Part shown: positions 18,452-28,100 of the stretch, one piece after another | Layout: every line of letters starts with the position of its first letter | Position numbering within the stretch: position 1 is the first letter of the stretch | IMG/VR virus record: IMGVR_UViG_3300043418_000072 | Coordinates: 295,362 to 354,098 of that record | Length of the DNA: 58,737 nucleotides | Strand: one strand, 5' to 3' | From: a virus | Program-made: the position numbers and the translations under genes | The notes under the pieces: model-generated | The model's input: the letters and a program-made list of their open reading frames with translations, nothing else | Databases searched by the model: none | Told to the model about the DNA's origin: nothing

Positions 18452-20139
18452 TTACGTAGTTTCATTGCCTGATACTGTGCCATTAAATCACGGCCCATAT
18501 TGGATACAACATCAATGTTCTCTGTAGCCATTTTGTTAACAGCCATTGGGTTGTCACCGGGATATTCACGCTTGAACTGCTTCTTCTCGCGATTCATGTC
18601 GTCACCTTGATGTGTAATGACATCTTGACCTTGATAACATTCTTCAGGAGTATTAGCATATTGCCCTTCGGCTTCGTCCATTTCAATTTCAATTGGCTCA
18701 TCACACATTTCAACACCGCTGTCACTAGACATAACGTCTTGTGCGTGAGCTGCTGCTGCGCCATTACCCAATCCAGCAATTTTCAACATTTGCAATAGTT
18801 GCTCTGCTGCTTCGCCGTCTGCTGTAATGTTAATGTTCTTGCTACCATCGCTGCTGGCATTGGTATTAACGTTAATCTTGCCGTGAGTGTCTTGCATTGC
18901 TGCTGCTTCTTCACCAAAGTTTTCGTTAACATTCTTGCTTTCCATAGTTAGACCAGCCAACTTAGCTAGCTCGTCTAATTCTTCTGCAGGACCACGTCCT
19001 GTGTTCTGTGCTAACGTCTTTGGATCGCTGATATTATGGCTAGTGTCTTGAACTTGATCCATTGTTACTGGGAAGTTTTGACCTGCTGCCTTGCGTTGCA
19101 CTGCTGGAATGTTTTGTGGCAATACGCTTGCTTCTTCCATTTGCTTTTTAGCATGTGAATGCAAGTGCATAAAGTCACGTAAACGCTCTGGCATGTCACC
19201 GGACATTTTATACGACTGGATGTCTTGATTAATAGCTTCAAGCATTTCATTCATATTCATGTCAGCTTCGTCCATCATTTTACGGAAGTTAACACTTTCA
19301 AGCACTAAACGGCTTTCAGCAACACTGCGGTACTTAACTACATCTTTGTGACGCAAGCTGTTCTTCATTGTGTCTATCTTCTTGCCAGCGCCCACTTGGT
19401 CGGCGTTTGCATCTTTAGCTCCACGATTGTAATTGCGCTTGGCTTGTTTTAATAATGAACTTTCGTCTACAGTATCAATATTGGCCTTGCCGCGAATTAC
19501 TGTACCTGTGCTGCCCTTAGGCGCTTTACCCGTAGTACGTCCAAAAATATCACCCTTTGGTGCGTTGAATTCTGGATCACGCTCTTTCTTAGGACGGCCT
19601 TTTTGACCTGTCTTAGGTACGTGCTTGGCTTTCTTAGTGCCGTCGTCGTTTACATCAGTTTGGTATCCATATGTGCCTTTATGCACTGCGCCGCCTTTGA
19701 CTGGTACTACTTCGCCTTCGTCTACCGTATCGTGAGTGTCTTTACCTTTAACTACAGTACCTTTGCCCTTAGGAGCTTTGCCTGTAGTACGACCAAAGAT
19801 ATCGCCTTTAGGAGCATTAATCTCAGCTGGCTTTTCTTTCTTAGGACGGCCTTTTTGACCTGTCTTAGGTACGTGCTTGGCTTTCTTAGTGCCATCATCA
19901 CCTACATCGTATTCGTTACCATAGCGACCAACCTTGTGGATAGTGCCTTGCTTGGTCTTTAGTTGTTCGTATTCTTCACGTAGTTTAGCTTCAACTTTGC
20001 TAACACCTTCTAAGATGCTGCCTTTGGCTTCTACTTCGTCGTAGACTTCTTTTGCTACTTCTTTTGCAGTAGACTCGTTAAGTGGTAATAATTTTTTAAA
20101 AACGTTTAGAACGTTGTACATTCCGTTGCTGTTGCTCAT
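18448..20139 (-). CDS. Basic repeat protein with duplicated AT-hook-like module
   Basis: 563 residues. Residues about 66-141 and 151-226 are an imperfect tandem duplication, each holding DDGTKKAKHVPKTGQKGRPK and NAPKGDIFGRTTGKAPKG. The KGRPKK core resembles an AT-hook, a minor-groove DNA-binding motif. The rest is acidic and Gln/Asn-rich with helices (MNEMLEAINQDIQSYKM). A DNA-contacting head-internal or scaffold-like protein would suit its place among virion genes; no homologous family is recognised. The start overlaps the 20136 gene by 4 nt (ATGA). Confidence 0.7.
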   Translation of the reverse strand: MSNSNGMYNVLNVFKKLLPLNESTAKEVAKEVYDEVEAKGSILEGVSKVEAKLREEYEQLKTKQGTIHKVGRYGNEYDVGDDGTKKAKHVPKTGQKGRPKKEKPAEINAPKGDIFGRTTGKAPKGKGTVVKGKDTHDTVDEGEVVPVKGGAVHKGTYGYQTDVNDDGTKKAKHVPKTGQKGRPKKERDPEFNAPKGDIFGRTTGKAPKGSTGTVIRGKANIDTVDESSLLKQAKRNYNRGAKDANADQVGAGKKIDTMKNSLRHKDVVKYRSVAESRLVLESVNFRKMMDEADMNMNEMLEAINQDIQSYKMSGDMPERLRDFMHLHSHAKKQMEEASVLPQNIPAVQRKAAGQNFPVTMDQVQDTSHNISDPKTLAQNTGRGPAEELDELAKLAGLTMESKNVNENFGEEAAAMQDTHGKINVNTNASSDGSKNINITADGEAAEQLLQMLKIAGLGNGAAAAHAQDVMSSDSGVEMCDEPIEIEMDEAEGQYANTPEECYQGQDVITHQGDDMNREKKQFKREYPGDNPMAVNKMATENIDVVSNMGRDLMAQYQAMKLRK

Positions 20140-20732
20140 CTCACAGATCCTTTAGGTGGTGTTGGTAATTTAACTTGTGTGCTGCCTACTGGACTCTTAT
20201 CGTTTGTAGGAGCTGAGTTTGTTGTTTTGCCAGCTTCTTTGCTGTCTTCAGCAAATTCATATGTGCGGGCACTTAGCTCTTTTAACAAGCTATCGAAACG
20301 GCTTTTACCAACTAGTTCTTGGCCGCCTTCATCTGCTTTCAATTCAGGCTGCTCTAACAAGCTACCTTCGTGATCTTTACCGTGTGCTTCAAATTCTTCG
20401 TTGAAGTCGTACTCGTTCTTGCCGTATACACAAACGCAATCGGCGTTAAGGCCTGCACGTTCTTTAATAATTTGGCGTAATTGTGCGCTAGTTGTTGGAT
20501 ACTTAACTGCTACCTCGAATGTCCAGCACTCAGTTGCACCCATGTGTGGGAAATCTCTGTGCTCTTGGATTGGCATGCTTTTAGCTGGTGTTACTGTTTC
20601 TACTTGGTAGGCGTCTAGTGCGTTTTTAATGCGCTCCATTACTTCACCTGTTGGGTTTGTACCTGCGATCTTAACACGGTATTCGTATACCGTGTTAAGT
20701 TCAAAAATATATTGTTGGAAGTTTTTTAACAC
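20136..20732 (-). CDS. Hypothetical virion-type protein (GTG start)
   Basis: 198 residues from a GTG codon preceded by AAGGAA. The first 110 residues look like a compact alpha/beta domain (YEYRVKIAGTNPTGEVMERI, then ECWTFEVAVKYPT); the rest is a charged linker with a Pro-rich tail. The domain resembles ferredoxin-like folds, but no family can be named. It sits between the GIY-YIG gene and the AT-hook-like gene with a 4-nt downstream overlap. Confidence 0.75.
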   Translation of the reverse strand: MLKNFQQYIFELNTVYEYRVKIAGTNPTGEVMERIKNALDAYQVETVTPAKSMPIQEHRDFPHMGATECWTFEVAVKYPTTSAQLRQIIKERAGLNADCVCVYGKNEYDFNEEFEAHGKDHEGSLLEQPELKADEGGQELVGKSRFDSLLKELSARTYEFAEDSKEAGKTTNSAPTNDKSPVGSTQVKLPTPPKGSVR

Positions 20733-20745
20733 TTGTATTCCTTAA

Positions 20746-21270
20746 TTATAGTATATTTAGTCTTTTGCACTTATCGAAGTGCCAACGTTTCATTTGCGGG
20801 AATCCGCCAGTTTTATTGCAGTGAGGGCATTGTACCAAAGGTTTAGGTATACCAGATTTTGCCGCCGAAATGTTTAACTGCCACTGAAGTTTATTAGTAA
20901 AGGTTCTATCTGCCCCTTTACCTTTATTGCCAGTGCCGTGTGTATTTCCTAGCTGTCTAACCGAAATATCTTTACGTAACTCTGCTGATAATTTGTACCC
21001 AGACGCGCCTTCGCCACCGTCTGTCAGATTTCGCAATATACCAGTACCTAAATCTTTACGTCCATATTCAGATATTAGCTGTTTTTCTATAGCAAATGCG
21101 TCTTTTTCAGATAAATTCCCATTGAGAATAACTATCCGTGATTTATCAAGAGGTGGGTGTGTAGATTCACATGGTCCGTGCTTGTATGCCCTATTTCCCT
21201 TGCCTTTACCAATGTAGTAAGGGGTACCATCTTTTCTAAGATAGGCATAGACGTAATAATGTAAATACAT
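20746..21270 (-). CDS. GIY-YIG homing endonuclease
   Basis: 174 residues from the ATG at 21270, preceded by AGGAG. YVYAYL (6-11) and PYYIGKGKGNRAYKH (16-30) are the GIY and YIG elements. Conserved R24 and, later, E52 (AIEKQLI) and N67-type residues fit the family active site. The C-terminus has a zinc-finger-like CPHCN..H..C for DNA binding. It interrupts the run between gp16 and virion genes, as mobile endonucleases do in T4. A late promoter about 60 nt upstream would give a leader. Confidence 0.88.
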   Translation of the reverse strand: MYLHYYVYAYLRKDGTPYYIGKGKGNRAYKHGPCESTHPPLDKSRIVILNGNLSEKDAFAIEKQLISEYGRKDLGTGILRNLTDGGEGASGYKLSAELRKDISVRQLGNTHGTGNKGKGADRTFTNKLQWQLNISAAKSGIPKPLVQCPHCNKTGGFPQMKRWHFDKCKRLNIL

Positions 21271-21332
21271 GTGCTGATTGCTCCTCATAGCATTAGAGTA
21301 GTTGGATATTCCCGTATCGCGAACTACACCCA

Positions 21333-21340
21333 TATTTATT
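21333..21340 (-). promoter_or_regulatory. Late promoter of the GIY-YIG gene
   Basis: Minus strand AATAAATA followed by TGGGTG. It overlaps the end of gp16 and gives the endonuclease mRNA a leader of about 55 nt. Confidence 0.6.
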
Positions 21341-21848
21341 GTTTCTTTGAGTTTTCGATAATCTGTGCTAGCAATGCGTTGCGATCTAGCACCATACCTT
21401 TGCCATCAATTGGCTCTTCCTCTTCGTCTGGGCCTGCTTTGGCAGCGTCCTTTTTAACTTGATGATCGTGCTTGGCTTTGGCTAACTGTAGCTGGATCAT
21501 TTTTAACTTCTTGTCCATTTTAGCAGTCTTAGCACTAATGGCATGTCCGAGCAAAACGCCTGCTGTTTGCATGATGGGACCACCAAAGCGTGGATCAACG
21601 TTCATGCCCAAATCCATTAGGTCTTCAAACTTTTCCTTGGCTAGCTTAGCCAATTCATCTAGTTCTTCGTCCCCTGCTTCTAAATCTCGCACCAGTGGCA
21701 AACTAGCATCAATCTTATCTATTGCATCATCTACCTGTGTAATGATGTCTTGGTTATCTTTTGCAAACTGCACCGCTTCGTCGATAGTCATATCAGTGTC
21801 AACTTTGGTGTCGGGCAAGTTAAACAACGATTCTAATTTTTTAGTCAT
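21336..21848 (-). CDS. 16: Terminase small subunit gp16
   Basis: 170 residues. The start MTKKLESLFNLPDT and the central helical hairpin (FEDLMDLGMNVDPRFGGP, then a second helix MDKKLKMIQLQLAKAK) fit small terminases of T4-type phages, which form rings through a coiled coil and regulate gp17. Ends are acidic. The ATG follows a late promoter by 4 nt with no clear ribosome site. It lies between gp4 and an inserted GIY-YIG gene. Confidence 0.75.
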   Translation of the reverse strand: MTKKLESLFNLPDTKVDTDMTIDEAVQFAKDNQDIITQVDDAIDKIDASLPLVRDLEAGDEELDELAKLAKEKFEDLMDLGMNVDPRFGGPIMQTAGVLLGHAISAKTAKMDKKLKMIQLQLAKAKHDHQVKKDAAKAGPDEEEEPIDGKGMVLDRNALLAQIIENSKKQ

Positions 21849-21852
21849 ATGG

Positions 21853-21860
21853 TATTTATT
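21853..21860 (-). promoter_or_regulatory. Late promoter at the gp16 start
   Basis: Minus strand AATAAATA, then CCAT and ATG at 21848, a 4-nt gap. The stop codon of gene 4 lies inside the motif. Confidence 0.6.
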
Positions 21861-22290
21861 TGCCGCCTTGGTGGAAGATTTCGTTTTCTGTAATCACTCT
21901 AAACGTCAACCCCTGGCTTCTACACCAAGCCCTAGCTGCTTCCCACTTAGCCATGTTTATAATGGCTGCTGCCTGCGCTCGTGGGCTTTTACCAGCTTCT
22001 TGCAAGCTAGTTTCTTTAGTGGGCTTAACTTCAATAACCTCGGCATGTTGCTGCCCGGCTGCATCTACATAGACCATTAAAAAGTCTGGTACGTAAATTG
22101 TATTTTTATTTGTTAATGGGTTACGGTAGTTAATGCGTATGGCTTCGCTTGCCCATTGCACTACACTAGGATTATTGTCTAAGAACTGCATAAACACAAA
22201 TTCCCAGCTAGAGCGGTATGTAGGAGTTTTTAGCCCCACATACTTTTCAGGGTTCTTAATCTGAAATTGCCCCTGTGCATACTTACTCAT
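21856..22290 (-). CDS. 4: gp4 head completion protein (nuclease-like)
   Basis: 144 residues. The sequence YRSSWEFVFMQFLDNNP then VQWASEAIRINYRNPLT, YVPDF and AEVIEVKPTKE is characteristic of gp4 (gp50/65) head completion proteins of T4-type phages. The E-x2-F, PDF and E-x-K residues form a PD-(D/E)XK-like core. In T4 gp4 is needed to finish packaged heads for tail joining. Its start overlaps the upstream gene stop by 4 nt (ATGA). Confidence 0.88.
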   Translation of the reverse strand: MSKYAQGQFQIKNPEKYVGLKTPTYRSSWEFVFMQFLDNNPSVVQWASEAIRINYRNPLTNKNTIYVPDFLMVYVDAAGQQHAEVIEVKPTKETSLQEAGKSPRAQAAAIINMAKWEAARAWCRSQGLTFRVITENEIFHQGGK

Positions 22291-22664
22291 AAAATAATTG
22301 CGCGGCTAACGTATTTGTTGGCAATAGGTTGGTTAGTAATACCAAGATAACTAGTACCCTTGCGGTTCATGTTTAAGAACATTACTAGGTATGCGTTTAA
22401 TTCGCCCTTGGGCAGCTTGGTAAATTCTTTTAGCGACTCCATTGGGTTAATGCCCTGCTGTGTGCTAGTGTAGATAACTGCTGCTGCTAATGCTTTAGCC
22501 GCTTCTTTGTTGTACGTTACTTCTTCGAAATAGCTTAGGATCGCTGCATCAACGTTTGGGCTAACTTTTACGTTTGGCCCAAAATAGTTGTTGAAGTAGG
22601 TATTCGGATTTGTGTTGTCGTTGACCGATAAGTCAACTGCATTTAAGTTTGTTGCATTTGCCAT
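22287..22664 (-). CDS. Small virion-type protein between gp4 and the tube-initiator-like gene
   Basis: 125 residues. It is rich in Asn near the start (NATNLNAVDLSVNDNTNPNT), then helical (ILSYFEEVTYNKEAAKALAA) and ends with YVSRAIIL. Small proteins with this ending occur beside gp4 in T4-type marine phages and are annotated as structural, but the function is unknown. It overlaps gp4 by 4 nt and is 1 nt from the upstream gene. Confidence 0.65.
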   Translation of the reverse strand: MANATNLNAVDLSVNDNTNPNTYFNNYFGPNVKVSPNVDAAILSYFEEVTYNKEAAKALAAAVIYTSTQQGINPMESLKEFTKLPKGELNAYLVMFLNMNRKGTSYLGITNQPIANKYVSRAIIL

Positions 22665-22665
22665 A

Positions 22666-24339
22666 TTATGCCTCTACATCGCCTTGGTCAGTTGGTAAAT
22701 CTAAACTACCAAAGTTGCCCATCGAGAAGTTTGAGTTCTGCTCTGCTTGCGATGATGCGTAGTCAACTGTGTCTCCTGCAATATCGTGCGGGCTTTGTGC
22801 TGCTGTAGTAGTCGGAGTTCCAAATTCATCAAATGATGCCAATGCTGTTGGATTTGGGTTAGTTGCTGTAGATACTGAGCCATCGTTTTCAAAGTACGAA
22901 GGATTAGTCATTGCCGTGTCAGTTGCGTTTGCTACTGCATCCTCTGTGCTAGAATTCGTTGACGATAAAGTATTTTCCAACTGTTCGTTTACGTTAGCCC
23001 CAGGAATAGATGCAAGTTTTTGCTCTGCTAGTGTCTTGTCTGATAATGTCGAGACGCTTTCTGCTGCACCAGTTGCTGGATTAATCTTGATTAGTTTGTT
23101 TAGTGCGCCTGCACCTGTTACTAATCCGCCCACAGCCAACAAGCCAGAGATGCCGCCGCCTGCTCTCTTACCAACTAGCACACTAGCCCCAAGGCCTGCA
23201 AGTACAGTACCTGCCATACCAAGGCTAATTGAGCTGCCAATGCCAGTGCCATTGCTAGTTACGCCATTGGCATTACCATTGCCGCCAGCGCCCGGGCTTG
23301 CGCCTTTGCCGTATTCATAAATTGGGGAACCATTTGCTAAATTACCTAAGTTAGGCACAAATAATCGATTCAATGGATTATTACCACGTAGCATATCCAT
23401 ACCAAGTTGTGATAATTCTGTTTTAGCCACTGCGCCCAAGTTCATGTTCTTTAAGTTTTGATATCCTCTAAAGGCCTTAAAGAACGCTGCACCCGGATTA
23501 GTTTCAGCAGGTGGTGTTTTACTTAGGTCGCCAACAATGCTGTCTGCTGTTGCTAACAAGCCACCTGGTCCAATGATACTTTGTGTACCACCACCAGCAG
23601 GGGTTAGTGGGCTCGGAGAATGATCGTAAATTGCTCCAGCAAATCCGCGCACCGTTTGACTACTTACCCAGCCTGCCCCGTAGATAACGGATTCATAAGA
23701 GATAGTCATTTCGTGTTGGATTGGATCGCTTGAGCCGGCTTGGTGTTGTCCATGCTTAAAGCTCGTAATAACAGGGTTAATTAGTGTGTATTCTGCAAAA
23801 CGTTTTTGACTCATGCTATAGATACGGATAGCATTAATCAATCTGCCAACATCTGAGCGAGGAGTATAACCCCAGCTGTTGTTTGGGCGTTGTCCATACT
23901 TGGTTGATTGCATATACGCAGGGTTAACCTGGCCGCCTGAGTCGGAGTATCCTAAGTCTGCATCACGGAAATAGTGGTTGTAGTACTGGAACCAAATGCT
24001 GCGAACTACGTCTGCATGGTCGTCATGGAATGTGATAGTAATCGGATCGTACTTTACTTTAGTTTGTACAATGTCGTATTTGTTATAGCTGTTTAGTGTC
24101 TTAGTGTCAACAGTAAACTTAGGAAGGTCTACGCTTTTAACTAGCATACCGGCTTTTACTCTAGAGTCGTCGCCGATCTTATTAAGAAATGCAGGAGCCA
24201 AGTCCAAGAACACGTGGAACAGGTAGCCCTGACGTGGTGCTAAATTGAAGTTGTCGCCAACGTATAACTTAGCGGCGTGTTGATAATCTTTAATCTGATC
24301 ACCTTTGCCCACTTGTTGTAAAAACTGATTAATGCTCAC
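22666..24339 (-). CDS. Baseplate / tail-tube-initiator-like protein (gp54/gp48 type)
   Basis: 557 residues from a GTG codon with AGGA upstream. Residues about 65-230 match the tail-tube fold family: VKSVDLPKFTVDTKTLNSYN, VQTKVKYDPITITFHDDHAD and QHEMTISYESVIYG. In T4, gp48 and gp54 share the gp19 tube fold and cap the baseplate to start tube polymerisation. The C-terminal 250 residues are Gly/Ala/Ser-rich with a hydrophobic Gly-rich stretch (about 370-410), unusual for a simple tube protein and possibly linked to the baseplate hub. It lies downstream of gp19 after a terminator. Confidence 0.75.
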   Translation of the reverse strand: MSINQFLQQVGKGDQIKDYQHAAKLYVGDNFNLAPRQGYLFHVFLDLAPAFLNKIGDDSRVKAGMLVKSVDLPKFTVDTKTLNSYNKYDIVQTKVKYDPITITFHDDHADVVRSIWFQYYNHYFRDADLGYSDSGGQVNPAYMQSTKYGQRPNNSWGYTPRSDVGRLINAIRIYSMSQKRFAEYTLINPVITSFKHGQHQAGSSDPIQHEMTISYESVIYGAGWVSSQTVRGFAGAIYDHSPSPLTPAGGGTQSIIGPGGLLATADSIVGDLSKTPPAETNPGAAFFKAFRGYQNLKNMNLGAVAKTELSQLGMDMLRGNNPLNRLFVPNLGNLANGSPIYEYGKGASPGAGGNGNANGVTSNGTGIGSSISLGMAGTVLAGLGASVLVGKRAGGGISGLLAVGGLVTGAGALNKLIKINPATGAAESVSTLSDKTLAEQKLASIPGANVNEQLENTLSSTNSSTEDAVANATDTAMTNPSYFENDGSVSTATNPNPTALASFDEFGTPTTTAAQSPHDIAGDTVDYASSQAEQNSNFSMGNFGSLDLPTDQGDVEA

Positions 24340-24371
24340 AATACGTATCCTATTATGTATTATTTAGCCAG

Positions 24372-24398
24372 AAAAAAGCCCGGTGATTAAACCGGGCT
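24372..24398 (-). terminator. Terminator after tail tube gene
   Basis: AGCCCGGT (24377-24384) and ACCGGGCT (24391-24398) form a stem with a 6-nt loop, followed on the minus strand by TTTTTT. It isolates the abundant gp19 mRNA. Confidence 0.85.
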
Positions 24399-24431
24399 CA
24401 AGTGCTTTTTTATAATATTGCTCGTCTAGGC

Positions 24432-25049
24432 TTATCCGGAGATCATTGTGCCTAGTGTTCTACCAACCGCTGTACCAATGCCGGTACCTGTTGGAGTTTG
24501 TACTGCGTTATCAAAGCGCATGGTTAATGCGATTTGTACAGGGTCACTAGAGCTGTATGCCATGTCACCGTAGTCCACGCTGCTCAACATACATCCGTAT
24601 AGTTCCCAAGTTTCTAAAACGTTAGGCTGGTTAGCACCATTACCGCCGTCTAGTACTTCGTAACGTAACAAGAACTTGTAGTCAATACCACTTGCTGCAC
24701 TAGATTGTTCAGCAAAGTCAAATTGCTTCTGGATTTGTTCGCCAACTAAGCGGCTTACGTTACCAGCAGCATCGTCGCGTAGGTTAACTGTAATCTCTTG
24801 CCATTCTGGTTTACCTTGCAAATATACTTTGCTGTTGTAAACGTCAACAGTAATAGGGTTGAAGTTAACGTTAGGACGTTTGATGTCAACTACTTGTTTT
24901 GTTAATTCTGTTTTGTCAGCACTTACACCAAAGTTTTCAAAAGTAGCGCGGAAGCGATACTTCAACTTTGGCATTAGCAAACCCTGTGCTGATGCACTTT
25001 GGTTAGTTGCCAATGGTACTGTAATTCTTGTTAATGATGATACTGCCAT
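24432..25049 (-). CDS. 19: Tail tube protein gp19
   Basis: 205 residues. The tube fold is visible as LTKQVVDIKRPNVNFNPITVDVYNSK, QEITVNLRDDAAGNVSRLV and a C-terminal PVQIALTMRFDNAVQ. gp19 polymerises into the inner tube inside the sheath. AGGAG precedes the start, and a GTAAATACC late-promoter-like motif lies in the intergenic region. It is next to gp18, as in T4, and followed by a strong terminator. Confidence 0.93.
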   Translation of the reverse strand: MAVSSLTRITVPLATNQSASAQGLLMPKLKYRFRATFENFGVSADKTELTKQVVDIKRPNVNFNPITVDVYNSKVYLQGKPEWQEITVNLRDDAAGNVSRLVGEQIQKQFDFAEQSSAASGIDYKFLLRYEVLDGGNGANQPNVLETWELYGCMLSSVDYGDMAYSSSDPVQIALTMRFDNAVQTPTGTGIGTAVGRTLGTMISG

Positions 25050-25091
25050 CTTATTCTCCTGTTAAGGTATTTACCTAATTTTGGGTGAGTT

Positions 25092-25114
25092 AACGGGACC
25101 GGTATGGTCCCGTT
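25092..25114 (-). repeat. 9-bp stem-loop between gp18 and gp19
   Basis: AACGGGACC (25092-25100) and GGTCCCGTT (25106-25114) with a 5-nt loop. There is no T-run after it on the minus strand, so it may protect the sheath mRNA 3' end or attenuate rather than fully terminate. Confidence 0.6.
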
Positions 25115-25125
25115 ATATACCTACT

Positions 25126-28100
25126 TTATGCGCCTAATTGCTTAATGCCACCTGGATTATACAAGCGGATTGGAATGTAGATAAACTCAACATCCTTCAT
25201 TGGCTCAATAGCGATATCAACATACAACTCATTACGTGCAATACGTGTTGGTGTATTGTTGCTGTCGTCACATACTACCAAGTAGTCGTACACACCGCGC
25301 TTGCTTACCAAGTCGTTTACTGCACCACTGATAATAGTCTTCAACTGGTCGCGTGTGATCTTGTCGTTTGGTTCAAACAAGAAGCCGTTACCAACGCTAG
25401 CAAGAATTGTACGGATGTAGTTAACTAGACGAGCTACGTTTACACGATCCATTGCGCTTGCAACTGGGTTACGAGTCTTTTGACCCCATACAACTAAACC
25501 AATTCCTGGCAAGTTAGTGATTGGGTTAATCTTGTTTTCATACAAGCTATCACGTAGACCTTGGTTAACACCAATTGGGTTATACTCACCAGTCATTGCG
25601 TCAATGTAACCTACGCTGTTAGCGTTGTCAACTAAACCACGGCGTGTACCAGCTGGTGCAAACCATTGATAGCTAATGTTATCACTGTGCAAGAATGTAC
25701 GTAGAGCAACGTGACTTGCTGGAACAACAATAGTGTTACCTTGCACGTCATTTGTTTGCGCTGCGCCTGGGTAGTAAACACCTAGGTACGGATCGTTTGT
25801 TGTCAAACCAGTTGCGTTATCTGTGTTGTTGCTCCAATTGATCAAATCAATTGTGTTTGGAGCTAAACGGAACGGTGTATCACCAATAATGAACGCTGTG
25901 TTTTGACGGTCGTTGTTTAGAGCAACCATGTTAGCAATAAGTTCTTGGTAACCAGGAGCTGCAATCAAGTTGAATGCGTATTGGTCTTCACGAACTGCTG
26001 TGTTGCCGTCCAATGCTGCCTTCAATGCGCTAACAACCATATGGCGTTGAGCTTGGTGACCAGCATACATGCTGCCATTGTCCTTCAATCCACTTGCGCT
26101 TACCCATGCGTTAGCCACAGTTGGCAATGAATCGTCTGGGAAGTTAGCTTCGCTGAAGTAGTTGCTTACAAAACGCTTAACGTTATAACCGCTGCGGCGT
26201 GTGTTAAACAACAATGTACCACGTGGATACAAACGATAATCAGGAGCGTCAAGATCCAAGTAATCGCTAGTCAACAAATCTGTGATAGTTGGCAAGCTGC
26301 CGCTAACTGGATCTACTGTACCTGCTGTGCCCCAACGTGCATCAGCAAAGATGATACCGTTTTGACCAACTTGGTCTGTGTTATCAATCTTAACCCATGT
26401 AGTAGAGCTGAAGCGATACAATGCTGGCCAGTTCTCTAAGTCGCTTGTGTCTAACCACAAATCGCCCGCTGCTAATGCGCTGCCACTAACTTGAGTGGTT
26501 GGCTTGCTTGCGCTAACAATAACCCCGTTGTCATCAGTCAATGACAAGTTGTAACCGCGTGCATCATTGGTTTCATTTTGGTAACCCATCCAGCCGGTTG
26601 TGGTGTTGATCATAACATCAACATCAGTAGCTGAACCGTAGTACCATAGTGTACCATCTACTGGATCTTGGGTTGGCTCATTTACACTGTATGTATATGC
26701 CAATGGGCTCCAGTTAGTTAGTTCCAATGCACCAGTTGCATTAGCTTGCACACCTGCAATAGTTGTATCAAAACCTGCATCGGCTACCGGAGTACCAGTA
26801 ACGTTAGTCAATTTGATATCGCCACCGTACTTGTGAGTCAATGTGATTGTTTTAGCAGTAGTATCTGCAGAAACTGTAAGTTCAGGAATGTTTGCTGCTT
26901 GAATAGCCGCTGCAAAGTTAGCTAATCCTGTGCTGCTCAATGAGATTGAGTAAGTGGTTAGCGCACTAGTTCCAATCGAAGTTACAGTGATCGTAAATGC
27001 GTTACCAGAGGTAAATGGGTTTATACTGGCTGCTGCATTACTAGTGATCTTAGTTGCGCCTGCTACACGACGGTAGTAAGGCTTAAAGTCGCCAACAGTA
27101 CCATCAGTTACATCGTAACGAACATATAGGGTACCCGCTGCAATGTTAAATCCGCCAGCAGTTGGATCCAAGTTAAAGATTGCATTGGTTGGATGGTTGT
27201 ACAATGGGGCTGCTTGTGCAGTCCATGTACCTGTTCCTGCGCTGTACTTCTTGATAACAATGTCAGCACCGCCACCAATTGCGCTAGTCTTAAAGAATAC
27301 GCTACCACTTGGACGTGGTGTTGTATCTGTGCTTCTCCATGCTGGAATAGCCACATAAGAACCGTATGTTGAAGTTGGTGCATTGTATGTACCAGCAGCA
27401 ATACCCAATGTTGCCAATGGAGTTTGTGCGCTGTCAGCAATAACTACTGCATCGTTCAATGCCAAATCAGTTGCAAGGATTTCTAGCTTGTTGTTTACTG
27501 CACGGGCCGTAACACCTGTGATAGTTGCTGCGTTAATTGCAGTAACTACATCAGCTAATGATTTAGTAACGCTTGTGCTACCAACAGTAACGCTAGTACC
27601 GTTAATTGTGATTGCTGCTGCTGGTGATGCAGATGCAATTACTGGACTAGAAGTTGTGCCACGGATTGTAGCGTGGTCGGCTTGCCATGTACGGCTACCT
27701 AGAACCGCCCATGCGTTTGTTGTTAACTTCTTGAATGTATACCAAACGCTAGAAGAGAATCCGCCTGAACCAGCTGGGTTTAATACCACTGCGTAAGAAC
27801 CAATTTCGCCAACGCTTGCTAGAGGAGTGTTAATACCACCAACGTTTGAGTATTGAGCGCTATCTGTAATAACTGCTGGAGTTACTGCGTTGAATACGCC
27901 TGCGCTAGCATCCCATTCGTTGATACCCCAGTTTGAGTCTAATAGATCTAACCAGTATGTACCATCAGCTACAGTACCTGTAGGACGGTTGCTTGTTGCT
28001 TCCAATTGAGCTAAGTCGATATCAGCACGGATTGCATATACGCGGTTACCAATGCCTAATGCACTGTAAGCTGCCATCAAGCCGTATTCGTTGCGTTCGT

